51,406 nt of DNA. Source: Polyangiaceae bacterium. GTDB taxonomy: Bacteria; Myxococcota_A; Polyangia; Polyangiales; Polyangiaceae. Positions 9,471 through 17,562 of the stretch are shown here, piece after piece. The stretch lies in contig JAFGBI010000048.1 in assembly GCA_016933275.1 (NCBI GenBank), positions 1 to 51,406 on the forward strand, written 5' to 3'. The position numbers were made by a program, and so were the translations under genes. How positions within the stretch are numbered: position 1 is the stretch's first letter; each line of letters begins with the position of its first letter. The notes beneath the pieces were generated by a model. The model saw only the letters and a list, made by a program, of their open reading frames with translations. It was not told the origin of the DNA and made no database searches.

Positions 9471-11252
9471 ATGTCCAGAGGCATTTTGTGGGCTGGGATG
9501 GGGGGGGTGTTCGCCTGCGGGCTCACCGCGTGCACGAGCCCCAACAGAGACTTCGGGTTGGGCACGAGCGAAGGGGGAAGCGCGGGCGCAAGCACGGATT
9601 TCGGCGGGTCCGCTGCCACCCAGGGGACGAGCGGCGCAGGCGCGGACTCCGGGTCCGGCGGGTCCGCTGCCACCCAGGGGACGAGCGGCGCAGGCGCGGA
9701 CTCCGGGCGCGGCGGGTCCGCTGGCGCCCAGGGGACGGCCGGCGCGTTCTGCGTCGAGGGTGACTGCACGCCTTGCGATCCAGGCACGAGCCGCTGCAGC
9801 CCGACGGGCTCCGTTCCCCAGCTCTGCAGCGACGCCGGCGAATGGGTCAACCGGGATGCCTGCACCAGCCCCCTCGCAACGTGTCTCGGAGGGGCCTGCG
9901 TGTCGTGCTCGCCGGGAATCAGGCGCTGCAACGACAACACCGTCGAGGAGTGCCGGGACGACGGAAGCGGCTGGGACGTGCTTGAGGTCTGCACCGGAGA
10001 CACCCCGGCTTGCCTCGAAAGCACCACGACTTGCGGCCGTTGCAGCGAGGGAGACAAGCAGTGCAACGGTGACGTCGTCCAGACCTGCGACGCCGGCTCC
10101 TGGCAGGCCGCCCAGACCTGTTCCGGTTCCACGCCGCAGTGCTTTGGCGGCGAGTGCACGGAGTGCGACCCTGCCGCGAACGAGCGCCGCTGTCAGAACG
10201 GCGCCAGCGTCCAGACGTGCAACGCGGATGGAACCTGGGGCACCGCCACGCCCTGCACCGGCGACACGCCGGTGTGCCGCGTGGATCTGGGCTTCGCCTG
10301 CGGATGCCAGGAAGGCGAGCGCCGTTGCCGCAGCGCCACGGTGCCGGAGCTCTGTGACGGCGGCGGCTGGGTGCCCCAGACCGGCTGCTCCGGGAACACC
10401 CCGGAATGCTTGCCGAGCACGGGGCAGTGCGTGGGGTGCGTGGGTGGGACGCGCAGCTGTGGCGACTGCGGTCTGGGCACCGAGACCTGCACGAACAACG
10501 TCTGGAGCTCCTGCGTGGGTGCAGTCGACCTGGAAACCGACGAGGCGCACTGCGGCACGTGCGCCAACGCGTGCGGCGCGCGTGAGACGTGCCTGTCGGG
10601 GGGCTGCACGTGCAGCAGCGGCAACCACGCTTGCGGCGGGACCACGACGCCCTGCTACGTCGACACCGACGCGGACCACTGCGGTACCGACTGCTTCGAC
10701 TGCAGCCTGTTCCACGGGACGACGGGCACCTGCAGTGGCGGCGCCTGCGCGTGCAATGGCGGCACGAGTCTTGCGTGTCTGAGTGACGCGCCAAGCTGTG
10801 GATTCTGGGACTTCGAGTCCGGCACGCTCGAGGGCTGGAGCTTCGGCACCTACCGCAACGACGAGAGTGCCGCGACCGGCAGCCCCACCGTCAGGCAGTG
10901 GAACGGGTCGCGCATGCTGGCGGTGGACTACAGTGGTACGGGTGCCATCACGCTCCAGGTCCAGCTGTGTCCGGACGGATCGAGCATCAGCCTGGCGAGC
11001 CACACGCTCTCGTGGGACACGTACCTCACCACGCGACAGGGTTCGGGGCTCGAAGCGGGCGGGATCCCCCTCGGCAATAACTACACCATCACGAGTTGCC
11101 AACCCATCAACATCCCGTCCGACCAGCTCTACTCTCACTCGTGCCCCCTTGCTATCTCGACGGGTTCCACTGTGCTGCAGCTATACATCACGCTGCCCCC
11201 GAACGAGTTCGGAACCCTGTACATCGACAACGTCAGGCTCACTCCCCCCTGA
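9471..11252 (+). CDS. Cys-rich surface lipoprotein with tandem modules and C-terminal jelly-roll-like domain
   Basis: 593 residues. The start at 9471 is chosen because it gives a lipoprotein signal (MSRGILWAGMGG..., lipobox LTAC); a longer frame from 9399 has no signal. Next comes a Gly/Ser/Thr linker made of two near-identical 18-residue repeats and a partial third. Residues ~85-350 hold six or seven Cys-rich modules of the type CxPGxRRC...VxxC...WxxxxxC, as in metazoan-like and myxobacterial secreted proteins. The last ~150 residues, from CGFWDFESGTLEGW to LYIDNVRLTPP, read as a carbohydrate-binding-like beta sandwich. The protein is likely outer-membrane anchored and surface exposed; the ligand is unknown. 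Confidence 0.85.
   Translation: MSRGILWAGMGGVFACGLTACTSPNRDFGLGTSEGGSAGASTDFGGSAATQGTSGAGADSGSGGSAATQGTSGAGADSGRGGSAGAQGTAGAFCVEGDCTPCDPGTSRCSPTGSVPQLCSDAGEWVNRDACTSPLATCLGGACVSCSPGIRRCNDNTVEECRDDGSGWDVLEVCTGDTPACLESTTTCGRCSEGDKQCNGDVVQTCDAGSWQAAQTCSGSTPQCFGGECTECDPAANERRCQNGASVQTCNADGTWGTATPCTGDTPVCRVDLGFACGCQEGERRCRSATVPELCDGGGWVPQTGCSGNTPECLPSTGQCVGCVGGTRSCGDCGLGTETCTNNVWSSCVGAVDLETDEAHCGTCANACGARETCLSGGCTCSSGNHACGGTTTPCYVDTDADHCGTDCFDCSLFHGTTGTCSGGACACNGGTSLACLSDAPSCGFWDFESGTLEGWSFGTYRNDESAATGSPTVRQWNGSRMLAVDYSGTGAITLQVQLCPDGSSISLASHTLSWDTYLTTRQGSGLEAGGIPLGNNYTITSCQPINIPSDQLYSHSCPLAISTGSTVLQLYITLPPNEFGTLYIDNVRLTPP
9603..9746 (+). repeat. 54-bp coding tandem repeat
   Basis: Two 54-bp units (9603-9656, 9657-9710) differ only in the last codon, and a diverged 36-bp third follows. 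They encode the GGSAATQGTSGAGADSG linker after the lipobox. Unit length is a multiple of three, so copy changes would keep the frame. Confidence 0.85.
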
Positions 11253-11419
11253 TCCGAAGTACCCCGTACGGTCCCGATATTCGCGGCAGCACGCTCCGCC
11301 TGCGACCCTCTGGAGGCGAAGCGCGACACCCCCTGGGTGGCCGTGCTCGATCGCGCTGGCACCGTGCGCTCGCCGGCTGGCGCCGCAGGGGCTCGACCAG
11401 GGTTGGCGCTTGAGCGCGG

Positions 11420-11846
11420 GGGCCATCGGGATGGTCGTGAGCGTGGGCGGCGCGCCCGCGGCGGGCACGAGGAGCAGCGGGTAGCTCACCGCGCTCGGGC
11501 CGCGCGGTGAGGCCGGAAACGCGAGCTCCGCCAGCGACGCCGTCATGCAGGCGACGACCTCCGGAGGCGACGCGCCGCTCTGCGACGCCGCGAGGTGGGT
11601 CACTCGCCTGTCCGCCGCGACGGCGAGGCGCAGGTCGACGCGCCCCTCGCTCGCTCCGTGGCTCGCCGGCGAGATGCGGTAGCAGGCGCGCAGGGCGGCG
11701 AGCCGCGTCGCCATCACCTGCGCGGCCGCGGTCGGCTCGAGCGGCCCCTGCACGGCGAGCTGCGCGTGGACCACCCGACCGAGCGGCGCTCGGCGCTCAG
11801 CGCCGGGGCGCGCGACCTCGACCCCGTTCGTGCGGCCACCGTCCAT
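11420..11846 (-). pseudogene. AgmX/PglI C-terminal (TonB-like) domain fragment
   Basis: The frame reads ATRLAALRACYRISPASHG, then EGRVDLRLAVAADRRVTHLA, then VVACMTASLAELAFPAS and YPLLLVP. This is the pattern of the AgmX/PglI C-terminal domain: paired helix with RxCY, strand with VxxDGxV, and VxxCxxxxxxxLxFPxP. No N-terminus is present in this frame. Upstream, at about 11850-12100, a different frame carries protein-like sequence ending near VEWTVAARTG, so at least one frameshift separates them. It is either a truncated paralogue or the end of a larger decayed gene. Confidence 0.5.
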
Positions 11847-12299
11847 TCGACCGACCCACTCGGCTGGCGGAGCTGCGGGCGGTCGGGGGCGATGACGCAG
11901 CCGAGCCAGAGCTCCGCGCGCATCCTGTCGCGGCGTGTCTCCTCCAGGCTCGCGACGACGGCGCTTTCACCTTCACCAGCGAGCATGAGCGTCGCGGGTG
12001 GATGGCACGCGACGCTGGGGACGGGCGGTGGGACGCTCGATTTGTCGCTGCCGTTCCCCGAGGCAGCGAGTGCTTGCGCGCCTATGCGGCCGTCCATGCG
12101 ACGCGGGCCAACGCGAGGGTGCGCGTGCTCGGAGGTCTCTCTGTGTGCCGACTCGCCTCCTCGCTTCGACGCCGGACGGGCTGTCGTGCAGCTTGGCGGA
12201 GCTTTCCCGCGTCGGAAGCGCTGCCCAACGCGTCTTCATCGGCAATGGAGCGGATCGCGCCGAAGCCTGGGCGATCCTGGCTCGAAGCGTCATCGACAC

Positions 12300-12602
12300 C
12301 GGGGCTCTGCACGGCGTTCGTCGCCGAACACGAAGCGGATGCCGTCCGGGTGCTCGTCCCCATCCACGTCGCGGAGCTCGTCGAACGGGCCCGGCGGGGT
12401 CGGGGAGTCGTCGATCCGACCGTCGCGACAGGTGACGAGGAGAGAGCGACCGTCGCGCGCGGAGCCGCGTCGGCTGCGCCGGCTGTGCAACGACGGGTAC
12501 GGCGCTGGACCCGAACGACGACCCCCGTCCTCCTCATCGCGCTCGCCAGCGCGGCTGCCGGCCGGGGCGGAGGCCGCGCTCCCCGGTCCCGCTCGCGACG
12601 AC
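12300..12602 (-). pseudogene. FG-GAP-like exported protein fragment
   Basis: One frame gives DGRSLLVTCRDGRIDDS followed by ELRDVDGDEHPDGIRFVFGD. This has the acidic DxDGDxxPD loop of FG-GAP/VCBS-type calcium-binding blades. The reading breaks near 12300 and continues poorly in other frames down to ~11900. No start or signal peptide can be assigned. Confidence 0.4.
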
Positions 12603-12890
12603 CTACAGCCTGAGCGACGGATCCCAGAGCGAGGGGCCGGGGTTGGGCCCGCAGCAGCCCGCCCAGGGATCGGCCAGGACGTAAGTAGCCGCCGACCCAG
12701 ACCTCGAAGCGCAGGTGCGGCCCGGTGGAGTTGCCGGCGCTGCCCACCTCCGCGATCTTGTCGCCGCGGCGCACGATCTGGCCCGGCTCGACGACGATGG
12801 ATCCGTTCCGGAGGTGGTCGTAGCGGGTCGCGAACGCGACCGAGCCCACCGGGTGGCGGATCACCACCACGTTGGCGCCCGCGAAGCAGC
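12603..12890 (-). pseudogene. LytM/M23 endopeptidase C-terminal fragment with altered zinc motif
   Basis: The frame shows VVVIRHPVGSVAFATRYDHL, GQIVRRGDKIAEVGSAGNS and TGPHLRFEVWVGGYL. These are the end of an M23 peptidase domain. The family motif is HLHFE, where the second His binds zinc; here it reads HLRFE. About 20 codons later a frameshift is needed to reach a natural end (DPWAGCCGPNPGPSLWDPSL, stop at 12603-12605). The N-terminal half of the domain is absent. A dead fragment is the simplest reading. Confidence 0.6.
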
Positions 12891-13304
12891 GGTGGCACCC
12901 TCGAGCTCGCCGCTCCAGAAGAGCACGGTCTGGTCGTCCCGAATACCGCAGCTGACGTCCGCGCTCACGGTGACGTCCGTGAACACCCCTTCGGGGGCCG
13001 ACGTCTCGCCGGTTTCGTCCCAGAAGACCAGGGTGCCGTCCCCACGGATCGCGCAGTCGTGAGCCTCGTTCACCGCAACGTCCGCGAAGCTGCCGAGCGG
13101 GACCGACCGGGACGCCGTGGTCTGGTCCCAGGAGGCGAGCTCGCCGGTGGTACGGATCGCGCGGCGGTCCTCGCTTGTCAGTGCCGGGTTCAGTGGGGCA
13201 CATTGCCGCGGATGGATCCCGATGATCACGAGGACGCGGTACGACGCTTCTTCGCGAACGTCGATGCTGTGCGGTTCTCCTTTGATACCGTCGACGGTCG
13301 CCAT
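12880..13304 (-). pseudogene. RCC1-like repeat protein fragment
   Basis: Two consecutive repeats are visible: FADVAVNEAHDCAIRGDGTLVFW and FTDVTVSADVSCGIRDDQTVLFW, each a strand, a conserved Cys-x-I/L and a Trp. This matches RCC1/alpha-tubulin-suppressor-like proteins, which normally have six or seven blades. There is no signal peptide, and the frame runs out of sense near 12890 where the M23 fragment begins. It is probably joined to that fragment by a deletion. Confidence 0.5.
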
Positions 13305-13388
13305 TGCGAGGGGTATCCGACGCCATCCTGCGGCCGGACCATGCCACCAGCAAGCTCTACTGGCTCTGGCTCGACGACTGCGTTACCG

Positions 13389-13670
13389 ATGCCCGTGGTG
13401 GTCGCCGACGCGCCCTACTCCGAGCTCGTGCCGGACTGGATCTGCGAGGTTATCAGCCCGAACTCGGAGAAGTACGATCAAACGGACAAGGTCGAGATCT
13501 ACGCGCGAGAGCACGTCGGCTGGGCCTGGCTGGTCAACCCGCTCACCAGGAAGGTGGAGGTTCTGGAGCGAGCCGACCGGGGGTGGCTCTTCCGGCACCT
13601 CTGGTGCGACGCCGCGCGCGCCCGCGCTCTGCGCCCGAACCCGATGGCGACCCCGGGCGCGGTGCGCTAG
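13389..13670 (+). pseudogene. Uma2 (DUF820) endonuclease-like C-terminal fragment
   Basis: About 93 codons read MPVVVADAPYSELVPDWICE, then VISPNSEKYDQTDKVEIYAR, then EHVGWAWLVNPLTRKVEVLE. This is the C-terminal half of Uma2-family proteins (PD-(D/E)xK fold), including the conserved PDW-x-CEV-x-SP region. The ~90-residue N-terminal half is absent: upstream sequence in the same frame is unrelated and no ribosome site precedes it. It ends 9 bp before the sulfatase-type gene. Confidence 0.65.
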
Positions 13671-13679
13671 GTCACCGGG

Positions 13680-15101
13680 GTGAGCAAGGTCCAGCGACTC
13701 CCCTTTGGTCTCGTCCTCGGCTGCGCGCTCGCGAGCGGAGGCGCCGCGTGCAAGCGGCAGGCGGCGGCGGAGCAGGAGCCGCCGGTGGCCGCCAGCGCGA
13801 GCGCGACGCCCTCGGCGTCGGCGGCGCCCGCGGCCTCGGCTGCCCCCGCGCGGCTGGTGCGGCCCCAGCAGCCGCTCAACGTCCTGTTCCTCACCGTCGA
13901 CGCGATGCGGGCCGACATGCCGTGGCAGGGCTATGAGCGCCCCATCGCGCCGAACCTCACCCGGCTCGCTCGCGAGGGCGTGGTCTACGAGGACTTCCGC
14001 TCGGTCGCCAGCTACACGTCCCAGAGCGTTCCGGTGATGCTCTCGGGACAGTACGCCTCCACGCTCTACCGGAACGGGGTCTTCTTCACCAGCTACCACC
14101 CCTCGAACACTTGGATCACCGAGGTGATGACGGAGAAGGGCATCCAGTCGGCTGGCGTACACGCGCACCGCTACTACGACGCCGGCAAGAACCTCGAGCA
14201 GGGATTCTCCGTTTGGCGGATGGTCCCCGGCATCACCTTCGAGTCCGACACCGACAACAACGTCACCGCGCCGCAGTCGGTGGCGCTCCTGCGCGAGATC
14301 CTCTCCCAGCCGGACTTCACCGGGCGGCAGTGGTTTCTCTGGGCCCACCTGATGGATCCCCACGACCAGTACGTCCGCCACGAGCTGTGCCCGGCGGAGT
14401 GGGGCCGAAGCAACCGTGATCGCTACGACTGCGAGATCTACTTCGTCGATCGCCACCTGGGCCAGGTCATCGACTGGATGCGCCAGCAGCCCTGGTGGGG
14501 AAAGACGGCCCTGATCGTCAGTTCGGATCACGGCGAGGCGTTCGGGGAGCACGGGATGCACAAGCACGCCTTTCGCCTCTGGGACGTGCTGGTCAAGGTG
14601 CCCACGTTCTTCGTGATCCCCGGCGCCGAGCCCCGGCGGATCACGGCGCGGCGCAGCCACATCGATCTGGCCCCGACGATCCTCGATCTGATGGGGCTCG
14701 AGGCCCTCCCGCAGTTCCAGGGCACAACCCTGGTCCCCGAGCTGTTCGGCGCGGAGCCCGAGCCCCGCGAGCCCATCGTGATGGAGCTTGCTGAGACGAC
14801 CAACAACCCGCACTACCGCGCCATCATCCAGGGCGACCACAAGCTCATCGTCGAGGGGCGCGGGGCGGGCTGGACCCACGAGCTCTATGATCTGGCTCGG
14901 GATCCCGGGGAGGAGCGTGACCTGGCCCGGGAGCAGCCGGCGAAGCTGGCCGAGATGAAGGCGCTCTTCGCCGACACCTTCGCCAAGATCCCCTCGGTCG
15001 ATCCCTACGGCGGCAGCAAGCTCCACTACGGCCGCCCCGCGCGGGGCCCGATGGGGCCCGAGCAGGATCCCCGACGGCAGGCCGCCCCCGCGACGCCGTG
15101 A
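13680..15101 (+). CDS. Sulfatase/alkaline-phosphatase superfamily lipoprotein with Thr nucleophile
   Basis: 473 residues from GTG at 13680. A signal peptide with lipobox GAAC (Cys24) is followed by an Ala/Ser/Pro linker to ~60. The sulfatase-type domain then covers ~64-420: NVLFLTVDAMRADM (metal ligand Asp74), SYTSQSVPVMLSG (113-123), MDPHD, and SSDHGEAFGEHG plus HKHAF (metal site). The nucleophile of sulfatases is Cys or Ser in C/S-x-P-S-R; here Thr113 aligns, with Gln and Val replacing Pro and Arg. Thr is the nucleophile in LTA synthase and phosphoethanolamine transferase relatives, but those carry membrane helices, which this lipoprotein lacks. Substrate unknown; sulfate ester hydrolysis by formylglycine is unlikely. 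It is preceded by the Uma2 remnant and stands alone. Confidence 0.85.
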   Translation: MSKVQRLPFGLVLGCALASGGAACKRQAAAEQEPPVAASASATPSASAAPAASAAPARLVRPQQPLNVLFLTVDAMRADMPWQGYERPIAPNLTRLAREGVVYEDFRSVASYTSQSVPVMLSGQYASTLYRNGVFFTSYHPSNTWITEVMTEKGIQSAGVHAHRYYDAGKNLEQGFSVWRMVPGITFESDTDNNVTAPQSVALLREILSQPDFTGRQWFLWAHLMDPHDQYVRHELCPAEWGRSNRDRYDCEIYFVDRHLGQVIDWMRQQPWWGKTALIVSSDHGEAFGEHGMHKHAFRLWDVLVKVPTFFVIPGAEPRRITARRSHIDLAPTILDLMGLEALPQFQGTTLVPELFGAEPEPREPIVMELAETTNNPHYRAIIQGDHKLIVEGRGAGWTHELYDLARDPGEERDLAREQPAKLAEMKALFADTFAKIPSVDPYGGSKLHYGRPARGPMGPEQDPRRQAAPATP

Positions 15102-15453
15102 CGCGGGGGAGCGCGTTCACGGGCGGCGGCACGAGGAGCGGCGGGGCGGCCACGGGCGGCGCGACCTGCGCTGGTCGATCGCCGACTGGGAGCTTCACGA
15201 CTTCGCCGCGCTGGTGAGCGAGCTCGAGCTGCTTCCGGGCGGGAGCGGCCAGGAGATCGGCGACCGATCCATCCCTTCGTCAGTAGCGCGCAGGCTGCGC
15301 AATCGACGCACCATCCGTGCCCGAGTGCGAGGATTGAAGGGCTGCCGAAATCAGGGAGCGTTCCCACTCTGGGTTGGCACGGCGTTGCGGTTGCGACGCT
15401 GCGTGACGCGGCGGACGCGAATGCCTCAGCATGCTCCGGCGGAGACGTGTCTG
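15102..15453. other. Intergenic stretch without a supported gene
   Basis: About 350 bp between the sulfatase-type gene and the convergent zinc-ribbon gene. No domain, hairpin with T tract or repeat was recognised. Confidence 0.4.
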
Positions 15454-15690
15454 TCAGGAGTCCTTGAGCGCCGGGTGGTCCTTCCAGGCGGGCATGGTCG
15501 CCATATAGGTGCGAGTCCGTTTCTCCGCTTCCGCGCGGTCGAGCGATGGGTCCTGTCCCATGAAAAAGGCGGTCATCCCGGCGAGGCGGGTTTCGAAGCT
15601 GCCGAGCTTGCCGTCGGGCTCGACGCAATACTGACAATAGGGGCCGGCTTCGATCGGCATTCCGCAGCTCTCGCAGTGGTGCTTGCTCAT
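15454..15690 (-). CDS. Small zinc-ribbon protein
   Basis: 78 residues. The N-terminus has HHCESCGMPIEAGPYCQYC, a CxxC...CxxC pair typical of the putative zinc-ribbon family (PF12674-like). A conserved helical tail follows (FETRLAGMTAFFMGQDP, then EAEKRTRTYMATMPAWKDHP). Start ATG at 15690 has AAGGAAGAGGAAGGA upstream, a strong ribosome site. Members of this family are often annotated as transcriptional-regulator-like or AraC-linked proteins; the function is not known. It is monocistronic here. Confidence 0.85.
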   Translation of the reverse strand: MSKHHCESCGMPIEAGPYCQYCVEPDGKLGSFETRLAGMTAFFMGQDPSLDRAEAEKRTRTYMATMPAWKDHPALKDS

Positions 15691-15818
15691 GGTGTCCTTC
15701 CTCTTCCTTGTCTATTGGCTGTCCGATTGGGGGGGCGATTCGCCGCGCGCGGTGATTGAGCGCCCTTCTCTCGTCGGGTGCGTTCTGCAACCTCGATGAA
15801 CCGCTCGTATCGTTGGAG

Positions 15819-16040
15819 ATGGATGCCACGAGGTTCGCCCGGGAGAACCCAGCGCGGTGCCTCCTGGAGCAGGCGGTGCGGGCTCGAACGGAGGTCATCG
15901 TGGTCGCTACCGTACCGACCGAGGAGATGAGGGTGGTGGTCGAGCGACTCGGGTCCGTCAAGTACCTCGACAAGCTGGAGCTGGCTGGCCACCTCGAACG
16001 AACCATCGACGGCTCCGGTCGGGCGAAGGTGGCGGCCTGA
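15819..16040 (+). CDS. Possible small hypothetical protein
   Basis: About 73 residues from ATG at 15819, in a frame open from a TTG at 15756. The sequence has normal protein character: LLEQAVRARTEVIVVATVPT, then RVVVERLGSVKYLDKLELAG. It could be the C-terminal part of a larger lost gene. No family is recognised, and the opposite strand is also open, so support is limited to composition. Confidence 0.3.
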   Translation: MDATRFARENPARCLLEQAVRARTEVIVVATVPTEEMRVVVERLGSVKYLDKLELAGHLERTIDGSGRAKVAA

Positions 16041-16167
16041 CCAAAGACCGGGACCACGGATGGAGGCATCCGTAGTTGTCTCTCCCACCTGAACCCACAA
16101 CGCGGGCCAGGCCCGCGACCCCGGCAGGCTGGTGGATCGTGATTGCGCCAGATCTCCGCTAGACCAC

Positions 16168-16251
16168 CAATCAGATGGATTGCTTCGCCAAATCAACAAC
16201 CTAGAGCAGCAATCAGGTTGATTGCTGCGTCAAATCAATGACCTAGAGCAT
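16168..16251. repeat. Two-copy 42-bp tandem repeat
   Basis: Units 16168-16209 and 16210-16251 share about 35 of 42 bases, starting CAATCAG and ending CCTAGAGCA. A weaker third relative may lie just upstream (16140-16167; GATTGCGCCAGATC...CTAGACCA). The units are strikingly AT-richer than the surroundings and noncoding. Confidence 0.75.
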
Positions 16252-16276
16252 CGAACCGGCAGCAGACCTCACCAGA

Positions 16277-16329
16277 GGCAGCGCTAAAAACGCGTCCTCG
16301 GCTCGCGTGGACGCATTTTCAGCGCTGCC
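16277..16329. repeat. Long stem-loop (21-bp arms, 11-nt loop)
   Basis: GGCAGCGCTAAAAACGCGTCC pairs with GGACGCATTTTCAGCGCTGCC, with only two mismatched positions, around an 11-base loop. It lies 25 bp after the 42-bp tandem repeat. It could be an inverted-repeat element end, a transcript-processing hairpin or a terminator; no T tract follows the stem. Confidence 0.75.
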
Positions 16330-16674
16330 GTTGCGGTTGGCAACCTGGTCGGTGCTCTAGCGGGGTTGGCACCCCGGCCCAACTGCCGCGTGCCCGCCAG
16401 CCAGGGGGCGGGCGCTTCCAGGGCTGTTCCACCGCGCTCCGATGAGCCGCGTTTGGCGGGCGCCTCTCGACATCGAGTAGAATACGATACTCCATCGGTC
16501 AGCGCGGCTGGACGAAGTGCGGTGTGCGCAGGGGAGTGATGGCGTCGAGTCGGCGTGGCGCTCCGTGTCTGCGACCCGGTCGTGGCGGCTCTCGTCGACC
16601 CCGAGTTGCGGTAAGCTTGAGGGCTCGGCTCGGTCGACCGCGCGAGGGGTCGGATCGCCGGTGGGGGCAACGCT
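16330..16674. other. Intergenic stretch without a supported gene
   Basis: About 345 bp downstream of the stem-loop. Open frames here are Arg/Ser-rich without motifs. Nothing further is seen. Confidence 0.35.
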
Positions 16675-16992
16675 TCAGCGCGCCGTATCCTTGGGTCGCT
16701 GATGGGGAGCGCCCAGGTCGAGCACGGTGCACTGCTTCGTCGAGCGGTCACAGGTCATCACGATCCGCTCGTCCCACCAGAGATCGCACGCGCCTCGCCA
16801 GACCTTCGTGTTCGGGGCGACTTCGGCGAGGCCATCCGAGACCCCGGCCCGCCGGGGGCCCTTGACCACCACATGGTCGCGCGAGCATTCGAGCCGGTCG
16901 ATGACGTTTGCGGAGACCTGCTCCCGCCGCCAGCCCGAACACGCCGTGAGCAACACCGCCGATAGCCAAAGGAACCCCTTCGGTCCACTCAT
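16675..16992 (-). CDS. Short hypothetical lipoprotein
   Basis: 105 residues. MSGPKGFLWLSAVLLTACSG gives a clear lipoprotein signal (lipobox LTAC). The mature part carries CSRDHVVVKGPRRAG, WRGACDLWWDERIVMTCD and STKQCTVLDLG, a small Cys-containing domain of unknown type. A GGAGG ribosome site lies six bases before the ATG at 16992. No neighbours in the same direction. Confidence 0.75.
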   Translation of the reverse strand: MSGPKGFLWLSAVLLTACSGWRREQVSANVIDRLECSRDHVVVKGPRRAGVSDGLAEVAPNTKVWRGACDLWWDERIVMTCDRSTKQCTVLDLGAPHQRPKDTAR

Positions 16993-17146
16993 GAAGACCT
17001 CCAGCCCTCGGACCCCGCGTCCCCTTCGCGCCTTGGGCCGAAACCCCGAGCGTTGGATCAGGTCACCGGCGAGCGAGGCCCCTGTTCCCCGGCAGGCTTC
17101 GTTTTTCTGGCGCCAGCGGGGCCGAGCGAGCGTATGGTTGCGGGTG

Positions 17147-17359
17147 ATGTCCGAGTGCGGTCAGCGAGCGGTGCTATTCATCACGGAGAAGGTCGAGGGG
17201 ACGACCACCAACGTGGCTCGGGAGCGGATCGAGCTCCGTTGCGGCAAAGCCGAGGGCCACGAAGGCGAGCACTTCGATCCGGAGCGAGGGGAGTCGTGGC
17301 TGGGGACGGGTGACCGGGTCACGACCCTCTTCCGCGACGAGAGCGATCACCCAACGTAG
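17147..17359 (+). CDS. Small Cys/His-rich hypothetical protein
   Basis: 70 residues starting MSECGQRAVLFITEKVEGTT, then IELRCGKAEGHEGEHFDP. The pattern CG...C-G-x-x-x-G-H-x-G-x-H recurs in small myxobacterial and actinobacterial proteins and suggests a metal-binding knuckle. Start 17147 is chosen because upstream codons in this frame look random. Function unknown. Confidence 0.55.
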   Translation: MSECGQRAVLFITEKVEGTTTNVARERIELRCGKAEGHEGEHFDPERGESWLGTGDRVTTLFRDESDHPT

Positions 17360-17562
17360 CCCATCGGTGGTCCCTTGCCCTTGCTTCGCCCCGCCTCCGA
17401 TCCACCAGTTGCGTCGAAGGAGGACCGATGATCGCCCAACCGTGTTTCAGTCACGGTGAAATCGCAGGCGGGGGAGCAGGAATTCTCGTTCAGGAGCGTA
17501 GGATGGCAATGCGGCTCGCTACCTTCCGGTCGGGTGGCGCCATCCGCAAAGAGGAACGTTCG

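Noticed and set aside
9339..11138. A 599-codon minus-strand frame antisense to the Cys-rich lipoprotein
   Set aside because: Low-complexity Ala/Arg/Val sequence without motifs, while the sense frame has a signal peptide and regular Cys modules.
13383..15026. A 547-codon minus-strand frame antisense to the sulfatase-type gene
   Set aside because: The sense strand carries all the metal-site motifs of the sulfatase fold; the antisense product has none.
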